DNA from: DATEPR01 sp036503065
GTDB taxonomy: Bacteria; Actinomycetota; Actinomycetes; Mycobacteriales; Pseudonocardiaceae
Length of the DNA: 24,957 nt
Assembly: GCA_036503065.1 (NCBI GenBank)
Contig: DASXXM010000699.1
Coordinates: forward strand, 1 to 24,957
Reading direction: 5' to 3'
Both the position numbers and the translations under genes were made by a program. Shown one piece after another: positions 1-8,481 of this stretch (position 1 is its first letter; every line of letters begins with the position of its first letter). The notes below the pieces were generated by a model. The model was not told the DNA's origin, made no database searches, and saw only the letters and a list, made by a program, of their open reading frames with translations.

Positions 1-3000
1 ACGCGTCCAGGTCGGGCAGGTCGCTGGCCAGTACCTCGTCCTTCAACGCCAGCTTCACGTGCGCGAGCAGCGTGGCCAGCTCCGGCGAGGTCAGGCCGTC
101 GCCTGCCTTCTCCAGCATGCGGAAGTCCGTGGCGCCCGGCAACGCCTCCAGCTTGCGGTCCAGACCGCTGTGTCGCTCGAGATCGGCCACCAGTCGGGCG
201 TGCACGGTCAGCATCGCCGCCGCGTGCGCCCTGCTGACGCCCAGTACCGCGTTCTGGTCGTAGTTGTCGGCGAGCACCAGTTCGCCGACCTGGTCGGTCA
301 TCTCGACCAGCAACTCGTTGCGCTGTCCATGATCCAGCCTGGCTTCGGCCACCAGGTGGTCCAGCAGTACCTTGATGTTGACCTCGTGGTCGGAGCAGTC
401 GACGCCGGCGGAGTTGTCCATCGCGTCGGTGTTGACCTTGCCGCCCGCCCTGGCGAACTCGATCCGGCCGCGCTGGGTGAGGCCGAGATTGCCGCCCTCG
501 CCGACCACCCGTGCGCGCAGTTCGCCGCCGTTCACCCGGATCGCGTCGTTGGCCTTGTCGCCGACCTCGGCGTGGCTCTCCGTGGCGGCCTTCACGTAGG
601 TGCCGATGCCGCCGTTCCACAACAGGTCCACCGGCGCCAGCAGGATGGCCTTCATCAGCTCCGCCGGTGAGCACTTGGTCACCGTGTCGTCCAGGCCGAG
701 CGCCTTGCGGGCGGCGGCGCTCACCGGCACGGACTTCGCGGTGCGCGGCCACACCCCGCCGCCATCGCCGATCAGCGCCCGGTCGTAGTCGTCCCACGAC
801 GAACGGGGCAGGTCGAACATCCTGCGCCGCTCCCCGAACGACGTGGCCGGGTCCGGGTCCGGGTCGACGAAGATGTGCCGGTGGTCGAACGCGGCCACCA
901 GCCGGATGTGCTCGGACAGCAGCATGCCGTTGCCGAACACGTCCCCGGACATGTCGCCGACACCGGCCACGGTGATCTCCTGCGTCTGGGTGTTCACGCC
1001 CAGCTCGCGGAAATGCCGTTTCACGGCCTCCCAAGCGCCTTTCGCGGTGATGCCCATGGCCTTGTGGTCGTAGCCCGCGGAGCCACCGGAGGCGAACGCG
1101 TCGCCGAGCCAGAAGCCGTACTCGCCCGCCACCTCGTTCGCGATGTCGGAGAACGTGGCAGTGCCCTTGTCGGCCGCCACCACCAGGTACGTGTCGTCGC
1201 CGTCGTAGCGGACCACGTCCTTCGCCGGGACCACGGTGCCGGCGTCCAGGTTGTCGGTCAGGTCGAGCATCCCGCCGATGAACAGCCGATAGCACGCGAT
1301 GCCCTCGGCCAGCAGCGCCTCGCGGTCCAGACCCGGATCGCCGGTCGGCGACGGCGGCCGCTTGAGCACGAAGCCGCCTTTGGCGCCGACCGGCACGATC
1401 ACCGCGTTCTTCACTGCCTGCGCCTTCACCAGGCCCAGCACCTCGGTGCGGAAGTCCTCCCGCCGGTCCGACCAGCGCAGGCCACCGCGCGCGACCGGCC
1501 CGAACCGCAGGTGCACGCCCTCGAACCGGGGCGAGTACACGAAGATCTCGAACCGGGGCCGGGGCGCCGGCAGGTACGGCACCTCGCGCGGGTCCAGCTT
1601 CACCGCCAGGTACGACATCGGCCTGCCGGCCGCGTCCCGGACGAAGTAGTTCGTCCGCAGGGTCGCGTTGACCAGGGTCAGCAGGCTGCGCAGGATGCGG
1701 TCCGAGTCGAGGCTGGTGACCTCGTCGATCAGCTCGGTGATCTCCGCGGTCAGTGCCTCCGCGCCGGCCATCCGGTCGTCCGCCGCCAGCACCGGGCTGA
1801 ACCGGGTCTCGAACAACCGGACCAACGCGGTGGCCACGTCGGTGTGGCCGAGCACGGCGTTCTCGATGTAGTCCTGGCTGTAGGGCTGGTCGGCCTGGCG
1901 CAGGTACTTGGCGTAGGTGCGCAGCACCATCGCCTGACGCCAGCCGAGGCCGGCATGCAGGACCAGCTCGTTGAAGCCGTCGACCTCGGCGTTGCCCCGC
2001 CACGCGGCCGCGAACGCCTCCTGGAAGCGGGTGCGCGCGCGGTCCAGGTCCGTGCTGACGTCCGCGAGTACCGCGGGGTCGATGCGCAGGCCGAAGTCGA
2101 AGATCCAGCACTGGGTGCCGTCGTCGCGGCGCACCTCGTAGGGCCGCTCGTCGACCACCTCGACGCCCATCCGCTGCAACACCGGCAGGACCTGCGACAG
2201 CGTCACGCGGGAACCGGCCAGGTACAGCTTGAACCGCCGCTCCCCCGGCTCGGCGTCCGCCGGCAGGTAGAACGACGTGTCCAGGTCGCCGTCGGCCGGC
2301 AGCGTCTGGAGCTTGCGCAGGTCGGCCAGGCCCTCCTCGGCGGAGAAGTCCTCCTTGTATGCCTCGGGAAACGACTTGGCGAACCGCTGTCCCTGCTCGG
2401 ACGCGGTCTCGGAGGTGACCGGGTGGCCACCGGCCTGGTGCCGGGCCCGCCACTCGGCAAGTACAGCCTCCACCATCAGGTCGTCCCAGCCGCGGACCGC
2501 GTCCGCGAGCTGCTGCTGGATCGCGGCGGAGTCCGGATCGGCCTGGCCGGCCGGATCGGTGTGCACCATGAAGTGCACCCTGGCGATCTCGGTCTCGCCG
2601 ACCCGGGCGCTGTACTCCAGGTTGACACCGCCGAGCTCGGCCAGCAGCACCTCCTGCATGGCAAGGCGCGTCGTCGTGGTGTAGCGGTCGCGCGGCAGGT
2701 AGACGAGGCAGGAGAAGAAGCGACGGTACGGGTCACGCCGCAGGAACAGCCGCAGCCTGCGCCGGTCGGCCAGTGCGAGCACGCCGGTGGTCGTCTCGTA
2801 GAGCGACTGGGCGTCGGTGGAGAACAGCTCCGGCCGGGGGTAGTTCTGGATGACCTCCAGCATCTTCTGGCCGGAGTAGGACTCCAGCGGGAAGCCGGCG
2901 CGGTGGATCACCTCGCGGACCCGGCGCTCGATCACCGGGATGTCCAGCACGTCCTCGTAGAGCGCGGCACTGGTCAACACGCCGAGAAAGCGGTGCTCGC

Positions 3001-3976
3001 CGGTGACGTTGCCGATCCGGTCGAACGTCTTCACCCCGACGTAGTAAGGGAAAGCGGAGCGGTGCACGGTCGATGGCGCGCTCGCCTCGGTGAGCACGAG
3101 CAGTTGGGGCGCCAGCGCGTGCGCGGCCGCGTCCGGACCAGAAGTCAGCCCCCGCGCGGCCAGGCTGTCCTGGCGGAGCACGCCGAGCCCGCTGGCCAGC
3201 ATGGCGCGCAGCGCGGGCACGCCGGTCGTGTCCGGGTCCTCGACCAGCTCGTACTGCCGGTAGCCCAGGAACGTGAAGTGGTGTTCGGCCAGCCAGCGCA
3301 GCAGCTTCGCGCCCTCGGCGACCTCCTGATCGGACAGCGGCGGCGGCTCGGACTCCAGCCGGTCGGCCAGGGCGCGGGCCGTGGTCACCATCCGGTCGGT
3401 GTCCTCGACCACCTCGCGCACGTCGTGCAACACCGCGACCAGCCGGGCTTCCAGCTCACGCGCCCGCACCGGGTCGGTGACCAGGTCGATCTCGATCGAC
3501 ATCCAGGACTCGACGAGGCTGTCCGACGGCGGGTTCTCCGGATCGGTGGTCGGCAGTACCTGGAGCAGATCCCCGTCGATGGACCGCCGCACCACCACGA
3601 TCGGGTGCACCACGCGCTGCACCCCGATGCCGCCACGCGTGAGCTCGGACACCACCGAATCGACCAGGTACGGCATGTCGTCCGTGACCACCTGAAGGAC
3701 ACTGGTCGGGCGCTCCCAGCCGTCCTCGCGGGAGGTCGGATTGATCACCCGTACCGCGGGCCTGCCGGCGATCCGGCGTCGCGCCAGGAGAAAGTTGGAC
3801 CGCACCGCGCCGACCAGATCGGCGGGTTCGTCGTCGATGACTTCCTCGGGCGGTAGATAGCGGTAGTAGAGCCGGATCAGGTCCGCGTAGTCGGGATCGA
3901 GCTTGGCCGCTCGGTCGACGAGGTCGTCGCGGATCTCTTCCGGGCTGGTCGACTTCTCGTCAGTTACGCCGGTCAT
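1..3976 (-). CDS. gdh: NAD-specific glutamate dehydrogenase, large (about 180 kDa) type, 3' end missing
   Basis: Oxidative deamination of glutamate to 2-oxoglutarate and ammonia with NAD, in the cytoplasm. The ATG at 3976-3974 opens a frame of 1,325 codons that runs off the left edge without a stop; family members are about 1,600 residues, so roughly 300 C-terminal residues lie outside. The first 600-700 residues are the ACT-like regulatory part (for example TSVLQVVTDDMPYLVDSVV near residue 80). The catalytic core begins near residue 820 with the family signature RGGLRWSDR followed by EVLGLVKAQAVKNAVIVPVG, whose lysines belong to the glutamate-binding and catalytic site. NGGIGTYVKA and VGEGGNLGLTQRGRIEFA lie further on. 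It sits 147 bp downstream of the giant TPR/GGDEF gene on the same strand and may have its own promoter. The ribosome-binding site is weak. Large antisense frames within it are GC-driven shadows. Confidence 0.95.
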   Translation of the reverse strand, partial: MTGVTDEKSTSPEEIRDDLVDRAAKLDPDYADLIRLYYRYLPPEEVIDDEPADLVGAVRSNFLLARRRIAGRPAVRVINPTSREDGWERPTSVLQVVTDDMPYLVDSVVSELTRGGIGVQRVVHPIVVVRRSIDGDLLQVLPTTDPENPPSDSLVESWMSIEIDLVTDPVRARELEARLVAVLHDVREVVEDTDRMVTTARALADRLESEPPPLSDQEVAEGAKLLRWLAEHHFTFLGYRQYELVEDPDTTGVPALRAMLASGLGVLRQDSLAARGLTSGPDAAAHALAPQLLVLTEASAPSTVHRSAFPYYVGVKTFDRIGNVTGEHRFLGVLTSAALYEDVLDIPVIERRVREVIHRAGFPLESYSGQKMLEVIQNYPRPELFSTDAQSLYETTTGVLALADRRRLRLFLRRDPYRRFFSCLVYLPRDRYTTTTRLAMQEVLLAELGGVNLEYSARVGETEIARVHFMVHTDPAGQADPDSAAIQQQLADAVRGWDDLMVEAVLAEWRARHQAGGHPVTSETASEQGQRFAKSFPEAYKEDFSAEEGLADLRKLQTLPADGDLDTSFYLPADAEPGERRFKLYLAGSRVTLSQVLPVLQRMGVEVVDERPYEVRRDDGTQCWIFDFGLRIDPAVLADVSTDLDRARTRFQEAFAAAWRGNAEVDGFNELVLHAGLGWRQAMVLRTYAKYLRQADQPYSQDYIENAVLGHTDVATALVRLFETRFSPVLAADDRMAGAEALTAEITELIDEVTSLDSDRILRSLLTLVNATLRTNYFVRDAAGRPMSYLAVKLDPREVPYLPAPRPRFEIFVYSPRFEGVHLRFGPVARGGLRWSDRREDFRTEVLGLVKAQAVKNAVIVPVGAKGGFVLKRPPSPTGDPGLDREALLAEGIACYRLFIGGMLDLTDNLDAGTVVPAKDVVRYDGDDTYLVVAADKGTATFSDIANEVAGEYGFWLGDAFASGGSAGYDHKAMGITAKGAWEAVKRHFRELGVNTQTQEITVAGVGDMSGDVFGNGMLLSEHIRLVAAFDHRHIFVDPDPDPATSFGERRRMFDLPRSSWDDYDRALIGDGGGVWPRTAKSVPVSAAARKALGLDDTVTKCSPAELMKAILLAPVDLLWNGGIGTYVKAATESHAEVGDKANDAIRVNGGELRARVVGEGGNLGLTQRGRIEFARAGGKVNTDAMDNSAGVDCSDHEVNIKVLLDHLVAEARLDHGQRNELLVEMTDQVGELVLADNYDQNAVLGVSRAHAAAMLTVHARLVADLERHSGLDRKLEALPGATDFRMLEKAGDGLTSPELATLLAHVKLALKDEVLASDLPDLDA

Positions 3977-4044
3977 GCTGCCTGTTCTTGCATCGGGACA
4001 ACTCCATGGTTTTGACGGCACGTCGTTGTGCCCTGGCCGGACCC

Positions 4045-4074
4045 ACCCTAGATGCCCGCTGTGCCCGCTGTTGG
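4045..4074 (-). promoter_or_regulatory. possible gdh promoter
   Basis: On the minus strand a TAnnnT-type -10 hexamer, TAGGGT (4050-4045), follows CCAACA (4074-4069) at 18 bp; the -35 matches the TTGACA consensus at only three positions. It would leave a leader of about 60 nt before the gdh ATG. The call rests on hexamer resemblance and position in the 147-bp gap only. Confidence 0.25.
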
Positions 4075-4123
4075 CGGATGGCGCGGACCCGGAGAACCTT
4101 GATCGAGTCCGGAATCGCTCAAG

Positions 4124-7100
4124 CTACGGCCGGTCGCTGGACGGATCCCATCGGGTGGTCAGCCATTTGGAATCACCGAGACGTGTGTCACGCCCGGGTT
4201 GGTTTGGCCGGTCGCCGGTGGCCACGTCGCGTCCCAGGGAGCCGGCCAGCGGCTCCGGTAAGCTCGTCGGTCCGGGCAGGGAGGTGTCGGGGCCGAGCGG
4301 GTCGTTGCGGGCGTCGTTGGCGTCCTGGGCGGTTTGATACGCCATCAGCGCCTCGGTCAGCAGGTCGGCGAGTTGGACGGAGCGACGGCGTCGGCCGGTG
4401 CGTGGTTCCGGCTTGCGCTCGCTCTCCTGCTCGCGCAGGGGTTGGGTGCGCTCGTCCTCGACTTCGGCCTGCGCGGCGGGTGCGGGCACGGCGACGGGCG
4501 GCGGATCCGAAATCGGCGCCTGCTGCGCCGGCAGCGGTACCGGGTATCTCGATGGCGCCTGCTCGGTGCTGCCGGGCCAACGAGTGGCCGCGGCCTCCCA
4601 GGAACCTGGCGGATTCGCGGCCGGCTGGTCGGGCCTTGGGTTTGGCTCGGCGCTTTCCCACGGGGCCGGTTGGCCGGTCGGTTCCGTCGTCCGTGACGGG
4701 TGCGCCGGACCCTGCGGCTCGACCGTCCGCCAACTCGCCGGGCGAGCCGGCTCCGGCTCGGCAGTCCGGCGAGCCGGCTCCGGCCGCTGGCGCGCGGGCT
4801 CGGCGGGGCCAGACGGCTCGGCATACGATCGCGCGGCCTGTGAACCGCTTTCCCATGCCGCGGGGTTGGCGGGTCCGACTCGGCGATCGTTCGTCCACTG
4901 CGCAGGGTCGGGCGGCGTTGGATTCGCCGGCTCGACCTGGGAGCCGCTCCCCCCGACTCCCCATGCCGGCGGGTCCGCTGGCCCAGCTCTGCGGTCTGCC
5001 GCCCACTCGGCCGGACCGGCGGGCTCGGGCGGGAACCCACCCTCCCGGTGTGCCGATTCAGTCCATGAGCCGGTTTCCCATGCCGGACCGGTCGGAACTG
5101 GTGTCCGGTCCGGTCCGGTTCGGCGCTGCGTTGAGCCGGCGCCGCCTTGTTGGTCGTGCGGGCCGGTTTGTTCGGCGTCAGCCCATCTCGGCAATGGGGA
5201 CTCTGCCGGTTGGGGGGTTGCTTCCTGCGGCGATCGCACGTGCGACCCGGTTTCCCAGCTCGCCGCTGGGGGTGGGCCGACGGGCTCGGGCAGGGATCGC
5301 GGTGACTCGCGGTGTTCGGCTTGGGTGAATTCTTCTCGGTAGCCGCTTGGCTCCGTTGGCCCGGCTCGGAATTCTCGCGGTTGGGTTGTTGGCAGCGGTG
5401 AGTCGCTCGATGCGGTTTCCGGGGTCCTGCGCAGGGATGGCATGTCCGGTAGTTCGGGCAGCGGGGGTGGTGGCAGCGGCTCCGGGAAGCTGATGTCGTC
5501 GAACGCGACCATGCGGGGTTGAGGCGTGTCGTCGAACGCGACTGTCCGGGGTCGAAGCGTGTCGTCAAAGGCGACTGTCCGGGGTTGAGGCGTGTCGTCA
5601 AAGGCGACTGCGCCTGGTTGAGGTGTGGTGTCGAACGCGACTGTCCGGGGTTGAGGCGTGGTGTCGGTGTCCTGGTTGGCTTCTGGCTCCAGGTCGGGTG
5701 GTGCATCCTCTTTTGCTCTGCGGCGGCCGGTGCCGGCGCCGCCGGCCGCGATGCCGAGGCTGGACAGGACCGAGCGGCCCTCCTCCGTCGCCACGGCGTG
5801 TCGGGGGCGGGATGGTTCGTTCGGGTCGCCCATCGGGTCGGTGAACGGTGAACCGACGAACGGTGATCGGTAGGGGTCTTCCGTCGCCGTGGTGTCGGTC
5901 TGGCTGGGGGTTGGTGCGGTGTCGGGGGCCGTTGGCCAGGCCATCGGCGGCTCGGGGGGTGGTAGGCGTGGCGCCCACAAGCTCAGTTCCGGCTGTTCCG
6001 GGGCGTCCTGCCGTGCTGGTTCGGTGGCGATCGGCGCCGGCTTTGTCGGGGCGCCCGCGGCGGCGATATCGGCGGCCGAGATTCGGATACTCGGGTCGGC
6101 GGACAGCGGGAATCTGGCCGCCTGATCGTGTTCTGCCGGGAATGCTCCTTGCTGCGACGGCGTGGGTTGGGCGTCGGCGGGGCCGGCATCCTGCCTGGGT
6201 GCCTGGGTGGCCGAGAAGGAGAAGGGGGCCGGTGGCTGTCCGGCGGGCATCGGTTGTTGCGCGGTGTAGGTGGGCGGCTGCGCGCCCGGCGTCGGTGCGG
6301 GCGGTTGCGTACCGGACCAAGGCTGTTGCCCCACGGGGGCGGCGTGCGACTGCGTCGCGGCCGGATGCTGCTGCGCGGTGAACATGGGTGACTGTGTGGC
6401 AGGCATGTGCTGCGGTGCGGCAGGCGCGGGTTGCTGCGAACCGGACCAGGAATCCCGCGCGGCGGCGGCGGACGGCTGTCCGACGGACCACGGCTGCCGC
6501 GCAGCGGGAGCGAGCGGCTGGGCGGCAGACGGCGGCTGTTGCCCGGCGGAAGCGGCCGGTTGTGTACCAGACCAGGGTTGTTGCCCGGCGGACGCGGGCG
6601 GTTGCGTACCGGACCAAGGCTGTTGCCCGGCGGAAGCAGGCAGCTGGGTAGCGGACCACGGCTGCTCTGCGGTGGTGGGCGGCTGCGGGGTGGACCGCGG
6701 CTCCTGGGTGGCGGGCGTCGGTAGCTGGGTGGACTTGGTTTGGCGCCACTGTTCCAGGGCCCTTGCCAGCACTTCCTGGCCGGCGGCTGATTCGGTCCCG
6801 GATCGTTCTGAGCGGGACCGGCCGGGTCTGGACAGTGGCGCTATCGGAACGGTGGGGAGTTCGAAGACACTGGATCTGGCGGGTTCGCGCTGGGATGCGT
6901 CGGCTGGTACTGGTTGCGGCGCAACGGGTTGGGGCGCGGCCGGTACTGGGTCGGCGGCATGGCTGCCGGGTTGGTGGGCCACCGCCGCCCTGACTGCCAC
7001 CGTCAGACCGGGGGTGAACGATGTCCAGTCCACGCTTGCCATGGCGCCGCGCAGGTCGGCCACCCATTGTTCGGCCTGGGCCTGCGGGGCGCCGGGGAGT

Positions 7101-8470
7101 AGGACCACCAGTTCGGCGCCACCCACTCGGGCTACCTGGGCTTCGCTGGGGGCTGCGGCGCGCAGGCGGTCCAGGACGTGGCTCAGCACGTTTTCGTTGA
7201 TGGCGCTCGGAATATCGGCGCCGCCGGGGGCTGTCACGTCGACCAGGACCATGGTGACGTCGGCGCCCGGTGTGGCGCGGCGTCCTACCTGGGTGGTCAG
7301 TGGGTGGCGCATGCCTACTCGACTGAGTAGTTCCGCTGCCTGTTCGCGGCCGGCGGTCCCGCGTCGGCCTGCCGGGACGCCGAGCATGCGGACGAACTCC
7401 TCCGGGCTTGTGGTCTCGCCGAAGGCGCTGACCAGGCTGGTTCGTGCTGAGTAGACCACCCGCGCCCGGCGCAGCCGGACGCCCTGTGCGGTGCGCAGGC
7501 AGTCCAGTGCCTCGGCCAGTTGTCCGATGCGTTCGTGGGCGTCGGACAGAATGGTCAGTGCTTCCGCGCGCAGTGAGCTGAGGCGGTGACGCCGGCCCAG
7601 TTCGGCCGCTTCGCGCAGCAGTGCGAAGGCCGGTGCCGGTGTGCCGGTGGCCAGGTGGGTTCTTACCGCCATGGCGACCGACAGCCAGCCGATCGCGTCC
7701 GCGGCCGGCGCGCGGACCGGTTGCCGGAGTTGGGTGGCCGCGACGATGCCGGCCTCGTCGATCCGGCCGAGATCGAGCAGGCCGTGCACCAGTCGCAGCG
7801 CAACGCGGGCGCCTGCCTGGCCGTTGTCCGCGGTCGGTCGGTTGAGGGTGCCGAGCAGGTCGGCGCCCTCCTGTGCGGCGTCCACGGCGGCCCTCGCGTC
7901 GCCGCGTCTACGTTGCTCACCGGACGCGACCGAACGCAGCAGGGCACGCAGCACGAGCCGGTTGTCCGGGTCGAGCTGGCGGTCCTCGGCGTAGAGCCGG
8001 TCGGCCTCGGCAAGGGCGTCGTCGAGCACGGCAGGGTCGACGGTCCGGGTGAGGCAGCCGGTCAACCGCACCAGAGCGTCGGCGCGCATGGCGGGACGGA
8101 TGCCCGTCGCGGTCAGGACCGGACGCAGCACCGCGGCACCGACCAGCGGCACACCGGCCGCGCGGGCGCACCCGGCCAGCTCGATGCGCAGCATCGCGCT
8201 GGTCGTGTCGTCCGAGTGGCGTTCGGCGAGGCCGATCGCGTCGATCGCGCGGTCGACCACCTCCAGCCGGTGGCCCAACCGGCAGGACGCGACGACCACG
8301 GTCGCCTCGGCCCGTAGCCGGTCCGGGCCGTCACCGGCCGGTTCGATCGCCGCGCCGGCCCGTTCGGCGAGCATCAGCGCCAGTTCCGGTGCCCGCCACC
8401 GTAGTGACCAGGCCGGGCCCAGCACCGTGTCCGCCGCGGTGTCCGGCCGCGTCTCACCCCAGGACGCCAC
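4124..8470 (-). CDS. giant TPR-like / degenerate GGDEF protein with long Pro-rich repeat tail
   Basis: A 1,448-residue protein of unknown function. I chose the GTG at 8470-8468: it lies 11 nt after the ettA stop, has GGAG just upstream, and avoids a long overlap with ettA, which a frame start at 8689 would require. Residues 1 to about 375 are Ala/Leu/Arg-rich helices resembling TPR or MalT-like repeats. Residues about 385-495 read as a GGDEF fold: HPLTTQVGRR stands for the usual DPLTGLxNRR, and VGGAELVVLLPG (GGAEL at 450-454) for the GGDEF loop, so the catalytic acidic residues are lost and cyclase activity is unlikely. Residues about 500-1350 are Pro/Gln/Ala/Glu-rich and probably disordered, with 14-residue and 11-residue tandem repeats. 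The tail has an RRRRSVQLADLLTEALMAY segment. No signal peptide or membrane span is seen. Spacing to ettA suggests cotranscription and translational coupling, so a role linked to translation control or nucleotide sensing is an inference only. Confidence 0.8.
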   Translation of the reverse strand: MASWGETRPDTAADTVLGPAWSLRWRAPELALMLAERAGAAIEPAGDGPDRLRAEATVVVASCRLGHRLEVVDRAIDAIGLAERHSDDTTSAMLRIELAGCARAAGVPLVGAAVLRPVLTATGIRPAMRADALVRLTGCLTRTVDPAVLDDALAEADRLYAEDRQLDPDNRLVLRALLRSVASGEQRRRGDARAAVDAAQEGADLLGTLNRPTADNGQAGARVALRLVHGLLDLGRIDEAGIVAATQLRQPVRAPAADAIGWLSVAMAVRTHLATGTPAPAFALLREAAELGRRHRLSSLRAEALTILSDAHERIGQLAEALDCLRTAQGVRLRRARVVYSARTSLVSAFGETTSPEEFVRMLGVPAGRRGTAGREQAAELLSRVGMRHPLTTQVGRRATPGADVTMVLVDVTAPGGADIPSAINENVLSHVLDRLRAAAPSEAQVARVGGAELVVLLPGAPQAQAEQWVADLRGAMASVDWTSFTPGLTVAVRAAVAHQPGSHAADPVPAAPQPVAPQPVPADASQREPARSSVFELPTVPIAPLSRPGRSRSERSGTESAAGQEVLARALEQWRQTKSTQLPTPATQEPRSTPQPPTTAEQPWSATQLPASAGQQPWSGTQPPASAGQQPWSGTQPAASAGQQPPSAAQPLAPAARQPWSVGQPSAAAARDSWSGSQQPAPAAPQHMPATQSPMFTAQQHPAATQSHAAPVGQQPWSGTQPPAPTPGAQPPTYTAQQPMPAGQPPAPFSFSATQAPRQDAGPADAQPTPSQQGAFPAEHDQAARFPLSADPSIRISAADIAAAGAPTKPAPIATEPARQDAPEQPELSLWAPRLPPPEPPMAWPTAPDTAPTPSQTDTTATEDPYRSPFVGSPFTDPMGDPNEPSRPRHAVATEEGRSVLSSLGIAAGGAGTGRRRAKEDAPPDLEPEANQDTDTTPQPRTVAFDTTPQPGAVAFDDTPQPRTVAFDDTLRPRTVAFDDTPQPRMVAFDDISFPEPLPPPPLPELPDMPSLRRTPETASSDSPLPTTQPREFRAGPTEPSGYREEFTQAEHRESPRSLPEPVGPPPAASWETGSHVRSPQEATPQPAESPLPRWADAEQTGPHDQQGGAGSTQRRTGPDRTPVPTGPAWETGSWTESAHREGGFPPEPAGPAEWAADRRAGPADPPAWGVGGSGSQVEPANPTPPDPAQWTNDRRVGPANPAAWESGSQAARSYAEPSGPAEPARQRPEPARRTAEPEPARPASWRTVEPQGPAHPSRTTEPTGQPAPWESAEPNPRPDQPAANPPGSWEAAATRWPGSTEQAPSRYPVPLPAQQAPISDPPPVAVPAPAAQAEVEDERTQPLREQESERKPEPRTGRRRRSVQLADLLTEALMAYQTAQDANDARNDPLGPDTSLPGPTSLPEPLAGSLGRDVATGDRPNQPGRDTRLGDSKWLTTRWDPSSDRP
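5495..5659 (-). repeat. five tandem 33-bp repeats encoding an 11-residue unit
   Basis: Five head-to-tail copies of a 33-bp unit, read on the coding strand as variants of DDTPQPRTVAF (DTTPQPGAVAF, DDTLRPRTVAF, DDTPQPRMVAF and similar). They occupy about residues 938-992 of the giant protein. The copies differ by a few substitutions and keep the frame, as expected for slippage or unequal crossing-over inside a disordered region. Confidence 0.85.
6539..6664 (-). repeat. three tandem 42-bp repeats encoding a 14-residue QPWSGTQPPASAGQ unit
   Basis: Three contiguous 42-bp copies (6539-6580, 6581-6622, 6623-6664) encode QPWSATQLPASAGQ, QPWSGTQPPASAGQ and QPWSGTQPAASAGQ at about residues 603-644 of the giant protein. 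More diverged QPWS/GxQ units continue to about 6290, towards the protein's C-terminus, giving a Gln/Pro/Ala-rich low-complexity tract. Confidence 0.8.
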
Positions 8471-8481
8471 GGGTGCTCCGC

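Noticed and set aside
875..3856. 993-codon open frame on the plus strand
   Set aside because: It is antisense to the NAD-glutamate dehydrogenase, has Arg/Gly/Val/His-rich composition with no domain, and results from GC-biased third positions of the true gene.
3988..5328. 446-codon plus-strand frame, and the other long frames opposite the giant gene (such as 6270-7454, Cys/Gly-rich)
   Set aside because: They lie within the conserved-frame giant CDS and translate as Arg/Ala/Gly or Cys/Gly low-complexity runs without starts or ribosome-binding sites that make sense.
5495..5659. Possible CRISPR array
   Set aside because: The 33-bp units are directly tandem with no unique spacers, lie in frame in a coding sequence, and no cas genes are nearby.
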